Assembly: GCA_018334735.1 (NCBI GenBank)
Contig: JAGXLK010000247.1
Coordinates: 1 to 5,179 of the forward strand
DNA: 5,179 bases
DNA from: Planctomycetota bacterium
Lineage (GTDB): Bacteria; Planctomycetota; Brocadiia; SM23-32
Direction: 5' to 3'
Below the pieces are notes generated by a model. It was not told the DNA's origin. It saw only the letters and a list, made by a program, of their open reading frames with translations, and ran no database searches. The position numbers were made by a program, and so were the translations under genes. Numbering within the stretch: the first letter of the stretch is position 1; every line of letters begins with the position of its first letter. Shown one piece after another: positions 1 through 5,179 of the stretch.

Positions 1-1
1 T

Positions 2-187
2 CTGCGGATTCAGCAGACCTGCATGGCGACGGGACAGGCTGCCGGGACGGCAACGGCTTTGAGCCTTGCGGAAAACGTTTCTCCGAAGGAACTGGATGTG
101 CAAGCCCTTCAGGACCAGCTTGAAATCGACCGCGATGTGGAACCGGCTTTCGAGTTGCTTGCGGAATTGCCTCTGGCGTCGCGGTAA
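2..187 (+). CDS. C-terminal end of an FAD-dependent oxidoreductase (5' truncated by window edge)
   Basis: The reading frame is open from the first bases of the window and ends at TAA (185-187), leaving 61 residues. Residues 8-19 of the fragment read MATGQAAGTATA. They are followed by an ENVSPKELDVQALQDQL stretch. This is the usual tail of the FAD_oxidored family: the final FAD-contacting glycine/alanine helix (GQAAGTA), then a 'prelD...Lq..L' closing helix. Members are large flavoproteins, often found in polysaccharide- and sugar-degrading bacteria, and their substrates are mostly unknown. The extra 20 residues after that helix (DRDVEPAFELLAELPLASR) have no motif I recognise. The gene lies upstream of the hydroxyacid dehydrogenase on the same strand, but a 126-bp gap with a possible promoter makes a shared transcript uncertain. 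Family assignment rests on one short motif, so substrate and full length cannot be given. Confidence 0.62.
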   Translation: MRIQQTCMATGQAAGTATALSLAENVSPKELDVQALQDQLEIDRDVEPAFELLAELPLASR

Positions 188-249
188 AATGAATCTGCGA
201 TAAACGTCACTGCATTTTGGGGAAACAGCAAGCTTGTTTTGGGTCGGAC

Positions 250-279
250 TTGAGAGATGGCGAGCTTCCGCTGTAAACT
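250..279 (+). promoter_or_regulatory. Possible sigma-70 promoter for the hydroxyacid dehydrogenase
   Basis: TTGAGA (250-255; one mismatch to TTGACA) is separated by 18 bp from TAAACT (274-279; four of six matches to TATAAT). Transcription would begin near 286, giving a leader of about 28 nt before the ATG at 314. An upstream in-frame ATG at 257 lies inside the spacer of this promoter and would not be transcribed from it, which favours the 314 start. The match is moderate, and read-through from the upstream oxidoreductase gene is an alternative. Confidence 0.33.
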
Positions 280-300
280 TGCAACGGTCACCGGAACTTC

Positions 301-305
301 AGGAG
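301..305 (+). promoter_or_regulatory. Ribosome-binding site that selects the 314 start
   Basis: AGGAG sits 8 nt before the ATG at 314, a textbook spacing. The alternative in-frame ATG at 257 is preceded only by a weak TGAGAG. The extra 19 residues it would add do not resemble the start of the family, whereas the protein from 314 opens directly with a beta strand (IGNILVTEP). Confidence 0.6.
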
Positions 306-313
306 AGCGAGAT

Positions 314-1345
314 ATGATCGGGAACATCCTTGTGACGGAGCCTGAATTCGAGAAGGGACGGAATGTTTTCGAGAACACAACATCGCTTACCTGCTGCCCG
401 TGTTCACCGGAAGAGACAAAACTCGCCGCCAGGGTCCGCGAAGAAGGGAGCCGTGCTGTTGTTGTTGGAATCCAGCGGTATGCGGGAGATCTTTACGATG
501 CCCTCGGCGAAAGCGGCCGCGAGGACGGGGCCATTATTGCCCGTTTCGGGGTCGGGCACGATGGTATCGATAAAAAGCTCGCCCGGGAAAACGGGATTGT
601 GGTAACCAATACCCCCGGTGTGCTCGATAAAAGCGTGGCCGAACATGTGATTGCGCTGATGTTGAGTCTCGCCAGATATATCCCGGGACTGCACGGAAAA
701 ATGATTCAGCACAAATGGAAACCGCAGACAGGGACGGAACTCGGGGGAAAAAATCTGCTTGTAGTAGGATTCGGATCGATCGGAAAACTCGTCGCTTCCG
801 CAGCGGCTTCCGGTCTCGGCATGAAGGTGACGGCGGCTGACCTCATCAATCCTCAGGATCTGGAACAACGCGAAGGAATGCCGATGGAGTCCATCAAAGA
901 GAAACACCAGATCGCCCGATATGTGACCGATGTAGATGGCGTCCTGGTGGACGCGGATGTTGTCACACTTCACGTTCCGGGAAACGAAAAGACAGAAGCA
1001 TTTTTCGGGGCGAACAGAATGAGTCGAATGAAGCGGGAAGCTTTTTTGATCAACACTTCCCGCGGGTCGGTGGTGAACGAAACAGAACTCTACGATATGT
1101 TGGCGGAAAGTCGCATCGCGGGAGCTGCCCTCGATGTCTTCCAGGAGGAACCGTATCGCCCCGAAGAGCCTGAGCGGGACCTGCGTTCGCTTCCCAACGT
1201 CGTTCTCACTCCTCACGTGGGCTCGAATACGCGGGAGTCGAATGAACGCATGGCCCGGGCGGCTTTTGAAAATGTAAAAAACTTTTTGCTCGGTGAGCGC
1301 GACAACCTCACGGAAGTTGGAAACACAAATAATGTTTTGTTCTGA
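314..1345 (+). CDS. D-isomer-specific 2-hydroxyacid dehydrogenase (NAD-dependent, no ACT domain)
   Basis: The 343-residue protein is expected to be a cytoplasmic NAD(P)-dependent oxidoreductase interconverting a D-2-hydroxyacid and its 2-oxoacid. An N-terminal catalytic half (about 1-100) carries the substrate-loop motif ARFGVGHDGID (76-86). A Rossmann domain follows with the dinucleotide motif GFGSIG (152-157) and an acid at the end of strand 2 (Asp176), which suggests NAD over NADP. The catalytic triad of the family is intact: Arg250 in INTSRG, Glu279 in DVFQEEP and His301 in TPHVGSNT. The length matches lactate/glycerate/hydroxypyruvate-type members. The C-terminal regulatory domains of long 3-phosphoglycerate dehydrogenases are absent, so calling it serA would overreach. 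The loop after strand 2 (about 177-212) is slightly longer than usual, and residues 27-30 form an unusual CCPC cluster. The membrane-protein gene downstream starts 8 bp after the stop, implying cotranscription. The family is certain; the substrate is unknown. Confidence 0.93.
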   Translation: MIGNILVTEPEFEKGRNVFENTTSLTCCPCSPEETKLAARVREEGSRAVVVGIQRYAGDLYDALGESGREDGAIIARFGVGHDGIDKKLARENGIVVTNTPGVLDKSVAEHVIALMLSLARYIPGLHGKMIQHKWKPQTGTELGGKNLLVVGFGSIGKLVASAAASGLGMKVTAADLINPQDLEQREGMPMESIKEKHQIARYVTDVDGVLVDADVVTLHVPGNEKTEAFFGANRMSRMKREAFLINTSRGSVVNETELYDMLAESRIAGAALDVFQEEPYRPEEPERDLRSLPNVVLTPHVGSNTRESNERMARAAFENVKNFLLGERDNLTEVGNTNNVLF

Positions 1346-1353
1346 GGAACCGG

Positions 1354-2586
1354 ATGTTTCACAGCCGAAAACGAATCGCCGTTCTCCTGATAGGCTTCGT
1401 GATCAGCGGTTTGGCTCTCTTTTACTTTTTCAGCAGACTTCAGGGCCATTGGGGGGAAGTATTGCTGGCATTCATGGGAGCGGATTATCGGTGGCTCATT
1501 CCAGGAGTCGGATTTCTGGGTTTGCTGTATGCGTTTCGCGTGCTGAGGTGGCGGGTGTTTTTGAATCGTGTGGGCCTTATCCGCTACAGCAGCATCGCAT
1601 CTGCCACCTGTATCGGGTTTATGGCGAATTGCATTCTCCCCGCGCGAGTGGGCGAACTGATACGTCCGTACGTCCTTTATCGGAAAGAAAACCTGAGTTT
1701 TGGATATGCTCTGGCAAGTTCGGCTGGTCTGGAACGTGTCTTCGATCTGATGACGCTCGGGATTCTCACTTTGATCACGTGGGGGATGCTCTCGGCCCGT
1801 ATCGCGAACCCGGAGGCCGCGCAGACCGGGACTGAAAGAACGGCGGAAACCACCGCGGAGATGAGAGGGTCCGGAGCGGCGGATGAAGCAGAATCTGAGG
1901 GCCCGGACGGGGACGACTTGCTGTACAGGATCTGGCAGGGCGGGATGATTTTTGCGGTGCTGGCGGGTATTGGTGTTGCCATTCTTTCCGGTGTTGCGCT
2001 TTTCCCCGACCGTTTTTACAGGCTGGGTGCCTTTTTTTTGCGCTTTTTCCCTGCTTCGTGGCAGGAACACCTGGAGGATTTTCTCAGATCGCTCACCGAA
2101 GCCATGGGATTTCTCCGCAACCTCCGGGGGGTCAGTCTGGCATTTATCTATTCGATGGGGGTCTGGTTTTCCCTGGCGGCCAGCACATATGCAATTGGCC
2201 GAGCCCTTGATCTTGATCTGGGACTGGCGGGTTCATGTCTGGCGGTGATTGCGGTGGCTGCGGCGGTTGCGGTGCCACAGGGCCCCGCTTTTGTGGGGCC
2301 GTTTCAGGCGGCTGCCTGGGCGGTGGCCCGTGCCATGACCGGGACCGGAGGTTCAACCACAAAACCTTTCACTATAACCAGCGTTCTGCTGGTGTTGTTC
2401 GGAGGAATCGCACTTGTCGGGGGGGCCGGCGGTGTGGGAACAGCGGGGGCATTTGCCCTGCTGATGTGGATCGTCAACGTTGTGCCAATCACAATTGTGG
2501 GCCTTGGTTTTCTCTGGTATGAGGGGCTCAGCTTGAAGCGATTGACGGCAGAAAGCCAAAAGTTGGAAGAAGAAGAAGCGTTATAG
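1354..2586 (+). CDS. Flippase-like integral membrane protein (UPF0104 / lysylphosphatidylglycerol synthase TM-domain family)
   Basis: The 410-residue inner-membrane protein has about eight hydrophobic segments, near 8-27, 46-62, 80-97, 130-148, 197-218, 260-283, 290-308 and 341-388 (the last probably two helices). The family hallmarks are present: RVLRWRVFL (62-70), the conserved block GFMANCILPARVGELIRP (88-105), ERVFD (127-131) and PQGPAFVGPF (308-317). This fold is shared with the membrane half of MprF and with stand-alone YbhN-like proteins thought to act on lipid-linked substrates. There is no soluble aminoacyl-transferase domain, so lysyl-PG synthesis is not implied. It is longer than typical stand-alone members because of a hydrophilic, acidic, low-complexity insert (about 151-190, rich in Ala, Glu, Thr and Gly) and a Gly/Thr-rich stretch (about 329-365). 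The C-terminus is charged (KLEEEEAL). The Shine-Dalgarno TGAGGA overlaps the upstream stop codon, indicating translational coupling. The substrate is unknown. Confidence 0.87.
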   Translation: MFHSRKRIAVLLIGFVISGLALFYFFSRLQGHWGEVLLAFMGADYRWLIPGVGFLGLLYAFRVLRWRVFLNRVGLIRYSSIASATCIGFMANCILPARVGELIRPYVLYRKENLSFGYALASSAGLERVFDLMTLGILTLITWGMLSARIANPEAAQTGTERTAETTAEMRGSGAADEAESEGPDGDDLLYRIWQGGMIFAVLAGIGVAILSGVALFPDRFYRLGAFFLRFFPASWQEHLEDFLRSLTEAMGFLRNLRGVSLAFIYSMGVWFSLAASTYAIGRALDLDLGLAGSCLAVIAVAAAVAVPQGPAFVGPFQAAAWAVARAMTGTGGSTTKPFTITSVLLVLFGGIALVGGAGGVGTAGAFALLMWIVNVVPITIVGLGFLWYEGLSLKRLTAESQKLEEEEAL

Positions 2587-2669
2587 ACAGGCGAAACGAG
2601 AGCTTTTCGGGGCGGTGGAACGGCGGGACGCAAGCATTTTGCCGAGGGGTATCTTCGTGCTGCGCTTGC
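2587..2669. other. Intergenic stretch between the membrane protein and the regulator promoter
   Basis: No gene or convincing terminator is visible here. There is a weak 5-bp repeat, CGAAA (2592-2596) with TTTCG (2605-2609), and a 6-bp inverted repeat, GCAAGC (2630-2635) with GCTTGC (2664-2669), with 28 nt between the arms. Neither is followed by a run of T, so how transcription of the upstream pair ends is not evident. Some read-through into the regulator is possible. Confidence 0.4.
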
Positions 2670-2698
2670 TTGACGACTCGTCGGTCCGCATGTAATAT
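2670..2698 (+). promoter_or_regulatory. Sigma-70-type promoter of the GntR/LacI regulator
   Basis: TTGACG (2670-2675, five of six) is followed by exactly 17 bp and then TAATAT (2693-2698; four of six, with optimal spacing and strong AT character). Transcription would start near 2705. The TTG of the -35 box also happens to be the first possible start codon of the regulator's open frame. A protein beginning there would need transcription from further upstream, so that start is unlikely. A partial palindrome CGTGATCGCG (2699-2708) lies at the predicted start point and could be an autoregulatory site, but this is weak. Confidence 0.66.
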
Positions 2699-2767
2699 CG
2701 TGATCGCGCAAAAAGTTAGTATTTGGAGCCGTTCTATGCCATTAGCCAGGCTCTCAGGCTTTCATGG

Positions 2768-2773
2768 AAAGGA
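2768..2773 (+). promoter_or_regulatory. Ribosome-binding site favouring the 2781 start of the regulator
   Basis: AAAGGA lies 7 nt before the ATG at 2781. A competing site, GGAG (2725-2728), lies 7 nt before an in-frame ATG at 2736 and would add 15 residues. The 2781 start places the first HTH helix about 14 residues from the N-terminus, as is normal for GntR proteins. The sequence alone cannot exclude 2736 or use of both. Confidence 0.45.
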
Positions 2774-2780
2774 CGTCCGT

Positions 2781-3878
2781 ATGGTTTCTGGCCGTGATGT
2801 AATGTCGGAACGGGGGACTCGAGTCGATGAGATTGTGTCGATGTTGCGAGATCGGATTGTGTCGGGACAATTCCCGCCCGGTGCGAGGTTCCCCAAGCGT
2901 ACCGAGCTGATCGAGGAATTTGAGGCCAGCAATGGGACGATTCAAGCGGCTGTGGACCGTTTGATTGAGGGGGGATTTCTGGAGGCAACCAGAGGACAGG
3001 GCACATTTGTGAGTGAGAGTGTTCCGCACCTCAAACGTCACGGGCTCGTGATGCCGATGCAGCCCCATTCGGAGCGAGATATTTACTCGCAGTTTTACAC
3101 GGCTTTGCGCGAAGCAGCCAAATCTGTGGCTGCCGAACAGCAACTTCAGATCGTTTGCTATGATTCGATTGATTTCGGCCGAGAGGGTGAGACCCGCCAG
3201 AATCTGATGGAAGATGTTGAATCGCGGCGGGTGGCGGGACTGGTATTTGTTGATTGTCCGGATGTGGAGAACTTTTTCCGGAATGAATCCCTTCCACGGG
3301 TTGCAGTGGCGGCTTCTTCACCAAGACCCGCGGTGCCGTCCGTTTATGTTGATGCCCAGAATTTTATGGAGAAAGCGCTCAAGTACCTCGTTGAAAACGG
3401 ACGGAGTGCTGTCGCTGTGCTTCATGCACGAAGCGGCCAGGGTGGTCGCCGACGTTTCGAGCATCTTGCCCATGAGCTCGATCTGGAAGTGCGCCCATAC
3501 TGGAAATACAGAGTGGACCCTCGCGATGGGGACGCACTTGCGACATACGTTCATCTTCTGATGAGTGGCAAAGAGGACCGTCCGGACGGTCTCGTGATTG
3601 CCGACGATAATTTGGTGACGATGGCAACGATGGGAGTTGGGGCGTCGGGGGTGAAAGTTCCTGATGAACTCCAAGTGGTGGCAGCCACAAATTTCCCGGC
3701 AGCTCCTGAGGCGCAGGTGCCTGTCCAACGGCTTGGTTTTGACGCCGAGGAACTTCTGCGGCTTTGTCTGAACCGCATCAGCGCCATCCGGGAAGGCGAA
3801 CCGATGGAGCAATCGAGATTTCTCCCTGCTACCTTTGAGCAGGAATTGCGCGGGGCTAACGCGATCAACAGCGCGTAG
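2781..3878 (+). CDS. GntR-family transcriptional regulator with LacI-type ligand-binding domain
   Basis: From the ATG at 2781 the protein has 365 residues. Residues 14-79 form a GntR winged helix-turn-helix: RVDEIVSMLRDRIVSGQ, then FPPGARFPKRTEL, a recognition region SNGTIQAAVDRLIEGGFLEA, and the wing RGQGTFVSE. Residues 86-354 look like a periplasmic-binding-protein fold as in LacI repressors. Visible landmarks are YSQFYTALREAA at the first helix, AGLVFVDCP (152-160), YVDAQNFMEKALKYLVENG (189-207), the RPDGLVIADDN strand-turn (267-277), and VPDELQVVAATN (293-304) where LacI proteins have 'vPddl.vvgfD'. This domain order matches the B. subtilis arabinose repressor AraR, so a sugar or sugar-acid effector and repressor action on a catabolic gene are inferred. 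It has its own promoter and is convergent with the Gfo/Idh/MocA gene, 3 bp away. That gene's operator-like promoter is a plausible target. The ligand is unknown. Alternative starts are 2736 (GGAG) and TTG 2670 (unlikely). Confidence 0.88.
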   Translation: MVSGRDVMSERGTRVDEIVSMLRDRIVSGQFPPGARFPKRTELIEEFEASNGTIQAAVDRLIEGGFLEATRGQGTFVSESVPHLKRHGLVMPMQPHSERDIYSQFYTALREAAKSVAAEQQLQIVCYDSIDFGREGETRQNLMEDVESRRVAGLVFVDCPDVENFFRNESLPRVAVAASSPRPAVPSVYVDAQNFMEKALKYLVENGRSAVAVLHARSGQGGRRRFEHLAHELDLEVRPYWKYRVDPRDGDALATYVHLLMSGKEDRPDGLVIADDNLVTMATMGVGASGVKVPDELQVVAATNFPAAPEAQVPVQRLGFDAEELLRLCLNRISAIREGEPMEQSRFLPATFEQELRGANAINSA

Positions 3879-3881
3879 CAA

Positions 3882-4895
3882 TCAGGCGATACTGACTTCA
3901 TGTCCGGTGCGGGCAGATTCGTAAATGGCATCAAGTATTTTCATCACGATCACACCGTGTTCAGCGCAGGGGCCCGGAGGAATGTCTTCAAGGATCGAGC
4001 GCACAAAATGTTCCTGGGGAGATTCGTCGGGGTCGCGCTGCTCCAGGCCCTGGGAGATTGCTTCTCCATCTTTTTCGTGGCAGTAGGTGAGGGTCCCACT
4101 GCGTTCGAAGGCGGAACCTTCCGTTCCGTAGAGCGCCATTGTGATTTCGGTCGATTCCGGCTGATAGCCGTCCCAGCTTGCGGTCAAGTAGAGAGTCGCG
4201 CCGTTTTCAAACCGAATCATTCCGGTCGAGAAATCTTCGCAGTCAAAATCGGCGTCCGCGAGTTTTCGTTGAGCAAGATGGTCGTAGACACCGCCGAGCA
4301 CGGATACGGGGCGGGGGTAATCCATCAACCACAGGGCAAGGTCAAGCCGGTGGACGCCCAGGTCGATCATCGGGCCGCCGCCGCTTTTGTCTTTTTGTCC
4401 GAACCAACCTCCCGGTTTGGGATAACCGTTCTGACGAGTATATGTTGTTGTGGCGTGGTAGATTGTGCCGAGCGAGCCCGAACTCAGAAGCGGTTTCAGA
4501 GTCGCGGCCGTGTTCATGAATCGCATGTTAAAATGCAACATCAGTTTAAGACCTGCCTCTTCAGCGGTTTCTTTCATTTCCATGGCCTCTGCAGAATTCA
4601 TGGCCATGGGTTTCTCACACAGGACATGTTTTCCGGCTTTAAGCGCTTCGATGGTGATGGGAGCATGCAGGTAATTGGGCAGTGCGATGCTAACCGCATC
4701 GAGTTCCGGGAGATTCAGCATTTCGGTGGTGTCTGTGAATTTTTGAATTTCATCACAGTTTCCAACGACCTCTTCCAGCCTATTTTCATCGATGTCGCAG
4801 ACCGCTACCGTTTTCGCATTCGGAGCGTTTTCATAGCCTCGCAGATGTGCCTGACCCATGCCCAATCCGATGACCCCAGTTCTGACTTGATCCAT
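3882..4895 (-). CDS. Gfo/Idh/MocA-family NAD(P)-dependent oxidoreductase
   Basis: The 337-residue protein is a probable cytoplasmic sugar, polyol or inositol dehydrogenase. The N-terminal Rossmann domain (1-120) has the nucleotide motif GVIGLGMGQAH (7-17), an acid at the end of strand 2 (Asp34 in CDID), and the family signature CEKPMAMN (93-100) with Lys95 contacting substrate. The C-terminal alpha/beta domain carries GGGPMIDLGVHRLDLALWL (172-190), where Asp178 and His182 are the expected catalytic residues. All key residues are present and the length is normal. There is no twin-arginine or other signal peptide, unlike many exported members of this family in planctomycetes and verrucomicrobia. 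The start is fixed by GGAG (4906 to 4903) 7 nt before the ATG. Upstream lies a promoter with a perfect -35 box and an operator-like inverted repeat, so it is likely repressed and inducible, perhaps by the convergent GntR/LacI protein. The exact substrate cannot be read from sequence. Confidence 0.93.
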   Translation of the reverse strand: MDQVRTGVIGLGMGQAHLRGYENAPNAKTVAVCDIDENRLEEVVGNCDEIQKFTDTTEMLNLPELDAVSIALPNYLHAPITIEALKAGKHVLCEKPMAMNSAEAMEMKETAEEAGLKLMLHFNMRFMNTAATLKPLLSSGSLGTIYHATTTYTRQNGYPKPGGWFGQKDKSGGGPMIDLGVHRLDLALWLMDYPRPVSVLGGVYDHLAQRKLADADFDCEDFSTGMIRFENGATLYLTASWDGYQPESTEITMALYGTEGSAFERSGTLTYCHEKDGEAISQGLEQRDPDESPQEHFVRSILEDIPPGPCAEHGVIVMKILDAIYESARTGHEVSIA

Positions 4896-4922
4896 TGAAA
4901 GACTCCAGACTTTGAAACGTTG

Positions 4923-4955
4923 TATTAAACGGTGACTTATGTAAAGCGTTTAATA
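4923..4955. promoter_or_regulatory. Operator-like 9-bp perfect inverted repeat at the oxidoreductase promoter
   Basis: TATTAAACG (4923-4931) and CGTTTAATA (4947-4955) are exact reverse complements separated by 15 bp, so arm centres are 24 bp apart, a little over two helical turns. On the - strand the right arm overlaps the -10 hexamer (4957 to 4952) and the left arm falls in the early leader. A bound dimer would cover the transcription start, as expected for a repressor. The core AAACG recurs at 4915-4919 and 4980-4984. The right arm is also part of a small pseudo-palindrome TAAAGCGTTTA (4942-4952). AAACG/CGTTT half-sites recall LacI-family operators. An RNA hairpin is less likely because the predicted transcript starts near 4945, inside the repeat. 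Confidence 0.52.
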
Positions 4956-4981
4956 TGCCCTCATATGCCCTCAGATGTCAA
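4952..4981 (-). promoter_or_regulatory. Sigma-70-type promoter of the Gfo/Idh/MocA gene
   Basis: Read on the - strand, a perfect TTGACA (4981 to 4976) is followed by 18 bp and CATATT (4957 to 4952; four of six matches). Transcription would begin near 4945, giving a leader of about 50 nt before the ATG at 4895. The weak -10 box and 18-bp spacer are compensated by the ideal -35 box. The overlapping inverted repeat suggests regulation. Confidence 0.55.
4953..4972. repeat. Exact 10-bp tandem duplication within the promoter spacer
   Basis: ATATGCCCTC occurs twice back to back (4953-4962 and 4963-4972). The second copy is the distal spacer between the -35 and -10 boxes, and the first overlaps the -10 box. 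The period is close to one DNA helical turn. It may be a recent slippage duplication that set the present spacer, or paired half-sites for a protein. Confidence 0.6.
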
Positions 4982-5118
4982 ACGGGCGACACTGTTTACT
5001 GGGTCGAGGTCTTGTTCAGTATGGTCCTTTTTGGTAAGGTAAAATTTTCGTCTTTATGAACATATTTTCCAGAGTTGCCGGAGCTCGAATAAAAGTTCGA
5101 TGGGAAAAAGACGTGATT
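4982..5118. other. AT-richer intergenic DNA between the divergent oxidoreductase and edge gene
   Basis: No open frame of note lies between the oxidoreductase promoter and the edge gene. Visible elements are an 8-bp palindrome AAAATTTT (5041-5048), a 5-bp inverted repeat TACTG/CAGTA (4997-5001 and 5017-5021, 15-bp spacer), and the TCGAA/TTCGA repeat. A rightward promoter is expected here but none of the candidate hexamer pairs is convincing. Confidence 0.4.
5085..5100. repeat. Small perfect inverted repeat (TCGAA, 6 bp, TTCGA)
   Basis: TCGAA (5085-5089) and TTCGA (5096-5100) flank TAAAAG. It lies in the AT-rich region upstream of the probable rightward gene at the window edge and could be a regulator site. 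Repeats this short also arise by chance. Confidence 0.2.
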
Positions 5119-5150
5119 TTGCGCATTTCTCGTGTTTAAAAAAAGCGCAA
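5119..5150 (+). promoter_or_regulatory. Possible leader stem-loop just upstream of the edge gene's ribosome-binding site
   Basis: TTGCGC (5119-5124) and GCGCAA (5145-5150) are exact reverse complements with a 20-nt AT-rich loop. The stem ends 1 nt before the GAGGA Shine-Dalgarno at 5152-5156. It could be an operator or a leader hairpin affecting translation. There is no T-run after it, so it is not a typical terminator for rightward transcription. Confidence 0.25.
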
Positions 5151-5162
5151 TGAGGATACATT

Positions 5163-5179
5163 ATGGTAGAGGGTCCATT
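5163..5179 (+). CDS. Probable start of a rightward gene cut by the window edge
   Basis: An ATG at 5163 is preceded by TGAGGA (5151-5156) at a 6-nt spacing, then reads M-V-E-G-P before the window ends. Another frame with ATG at 5150 also stays open to the edge but lacks a Shine-Dalgarno. Support is only the ribosome-binding site, the position after a signal-rich intergenic region, and the divergent orientation to the Gfo/Idh/MocA gene. The product cannot be named. Confidence 0.35.

Noticed and set aside
223..240. AAACA...TGTTT hairpin with TTTT, as a terminator after the upstream oxidoreductase
   Set aside because: The stem is only 5 AT-rich pairs and the T-run is short; CAAGCTTG inside is an 8-bp palindrome likely by chance.
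257..313. 19-residue N-terminal extension of the hydroxyacid dehydrogenase from ATG 257
   Set aside because: Weak ribosome-binding site, overlap with a plausible promoter spacer, and no family resemblance; the ATG at 314 has AGGAG at ideal spacing.
404..1216. Long open frame on the - strand opposite the hydroxyacid dehydrogenase
   Set aside because: It is antisense to a gene with all family motifs intact, and its translation is rich in Arg, His, Ser and Phe with no recognisable domain.
1213..2070. 285-codon - strand open frame across the dehydrogenase/membrane-protein junction
   Set aside because: Low-complexity basic composition, spans two real genes on the other strand, and shows no motif.
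2235..2522. Gly/Cys-rich small protein in another frame of the membrane-protein gene
   Set aside because: It results from GC-rich codons of the Ala/Gly/Val membrane segments read out of frame; there is no independent start signal.
3900..4898. 332-codon + strand open frame opposite the Gfo/Idh/MocA gene
   Set aside because: It is the complement shadow of a complete, motif-bearing oxidoreductase; its own translation has no recognisable family.
5012..5060. Rightward promoter for the edge gene (TTGTTC or TTGGTA as -35; TAAGGT, TAAAAT or TATGAA as -10)
   Set aside because: No pair combines good hexamers with a 16-18 bp spacing; the best (TTGGTA, 18 bp, TATGAA) matches only four of six in each box.

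Overview
The window looks like a stretch of chromosome from a free-living, heterotrophic bacterium of moderately high GC. The mix of genes is a D-2-hydroxyacid dehydrogenase, a Gfo/Idh/MocA oxidoreductase, a GntR/LacI chimeric regulator and the tail of an FAD-dependent oxidoreductase. This is common in carbohydrate-degrading members of the Planctomycetes/Verrucomicrobia/Lentisphaerae group, but that placement is an inference from gene content and style, not from a marker gene. Most starts have recognisable Shine-Dalgarno sequences, and the promoters read as ordinary sigma-70 type.

Left part (1-2586, + strand): the last 61 codons of an FAD-dependent oxidoreductase, a 126-bp gap with a plausible promoter, then a D-isomer-specific 2-hydroxyacid dehydrogenase (314-1345). 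This is followed 8 bp later by a polytopic membrane protein of the lysylphosphatidylglycerol-synthase-TM / flippase-like (UPF0104) family (1354-2586). The last two share a ribosome-binding site that overlaps the first gene's stop codon, so they are very probably cotranscribed and translationally coupled. No functional link between the two is obvious.

Middle (2587-3878, + strand): a 194-bp intergenic region with a near-consensus sigma-70 promoter (TTGACG, 17 bp, TAATAT), then a transcriptional regulator with a GntR-type winged helix and a LacI-type sugar-sensing domain.

Right part (3882-5179): a Gfo/Idh/MocA oxidoreductase on the - strand, convergent with the regulator and separated from it by 3 bp. 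Its upstream region (4896-5179) is AT-richer and dense in signals. It holds a promoter with a perfect -35 box, a perfect 9-bp inverted repeat straddling the -10 box and the predicted transcription start, and a 10-bp tandem duplication inside the promoter spacer. It also holds two smaller inverted repeats and, at the right edge, the probable start of a rightward gene. The simplest reading is a sugar- or polyol-responsive locus in which a repressor, possibly the neighbouring GntR/LacI protein, controls the oxidoreductase and perhaps the divergent gene. No tRNA, rRNA, CRISPR or insertion sequence was seen. Apart from the operator-like promoter architecture, the window reads as ordinary metabolic chromosome.
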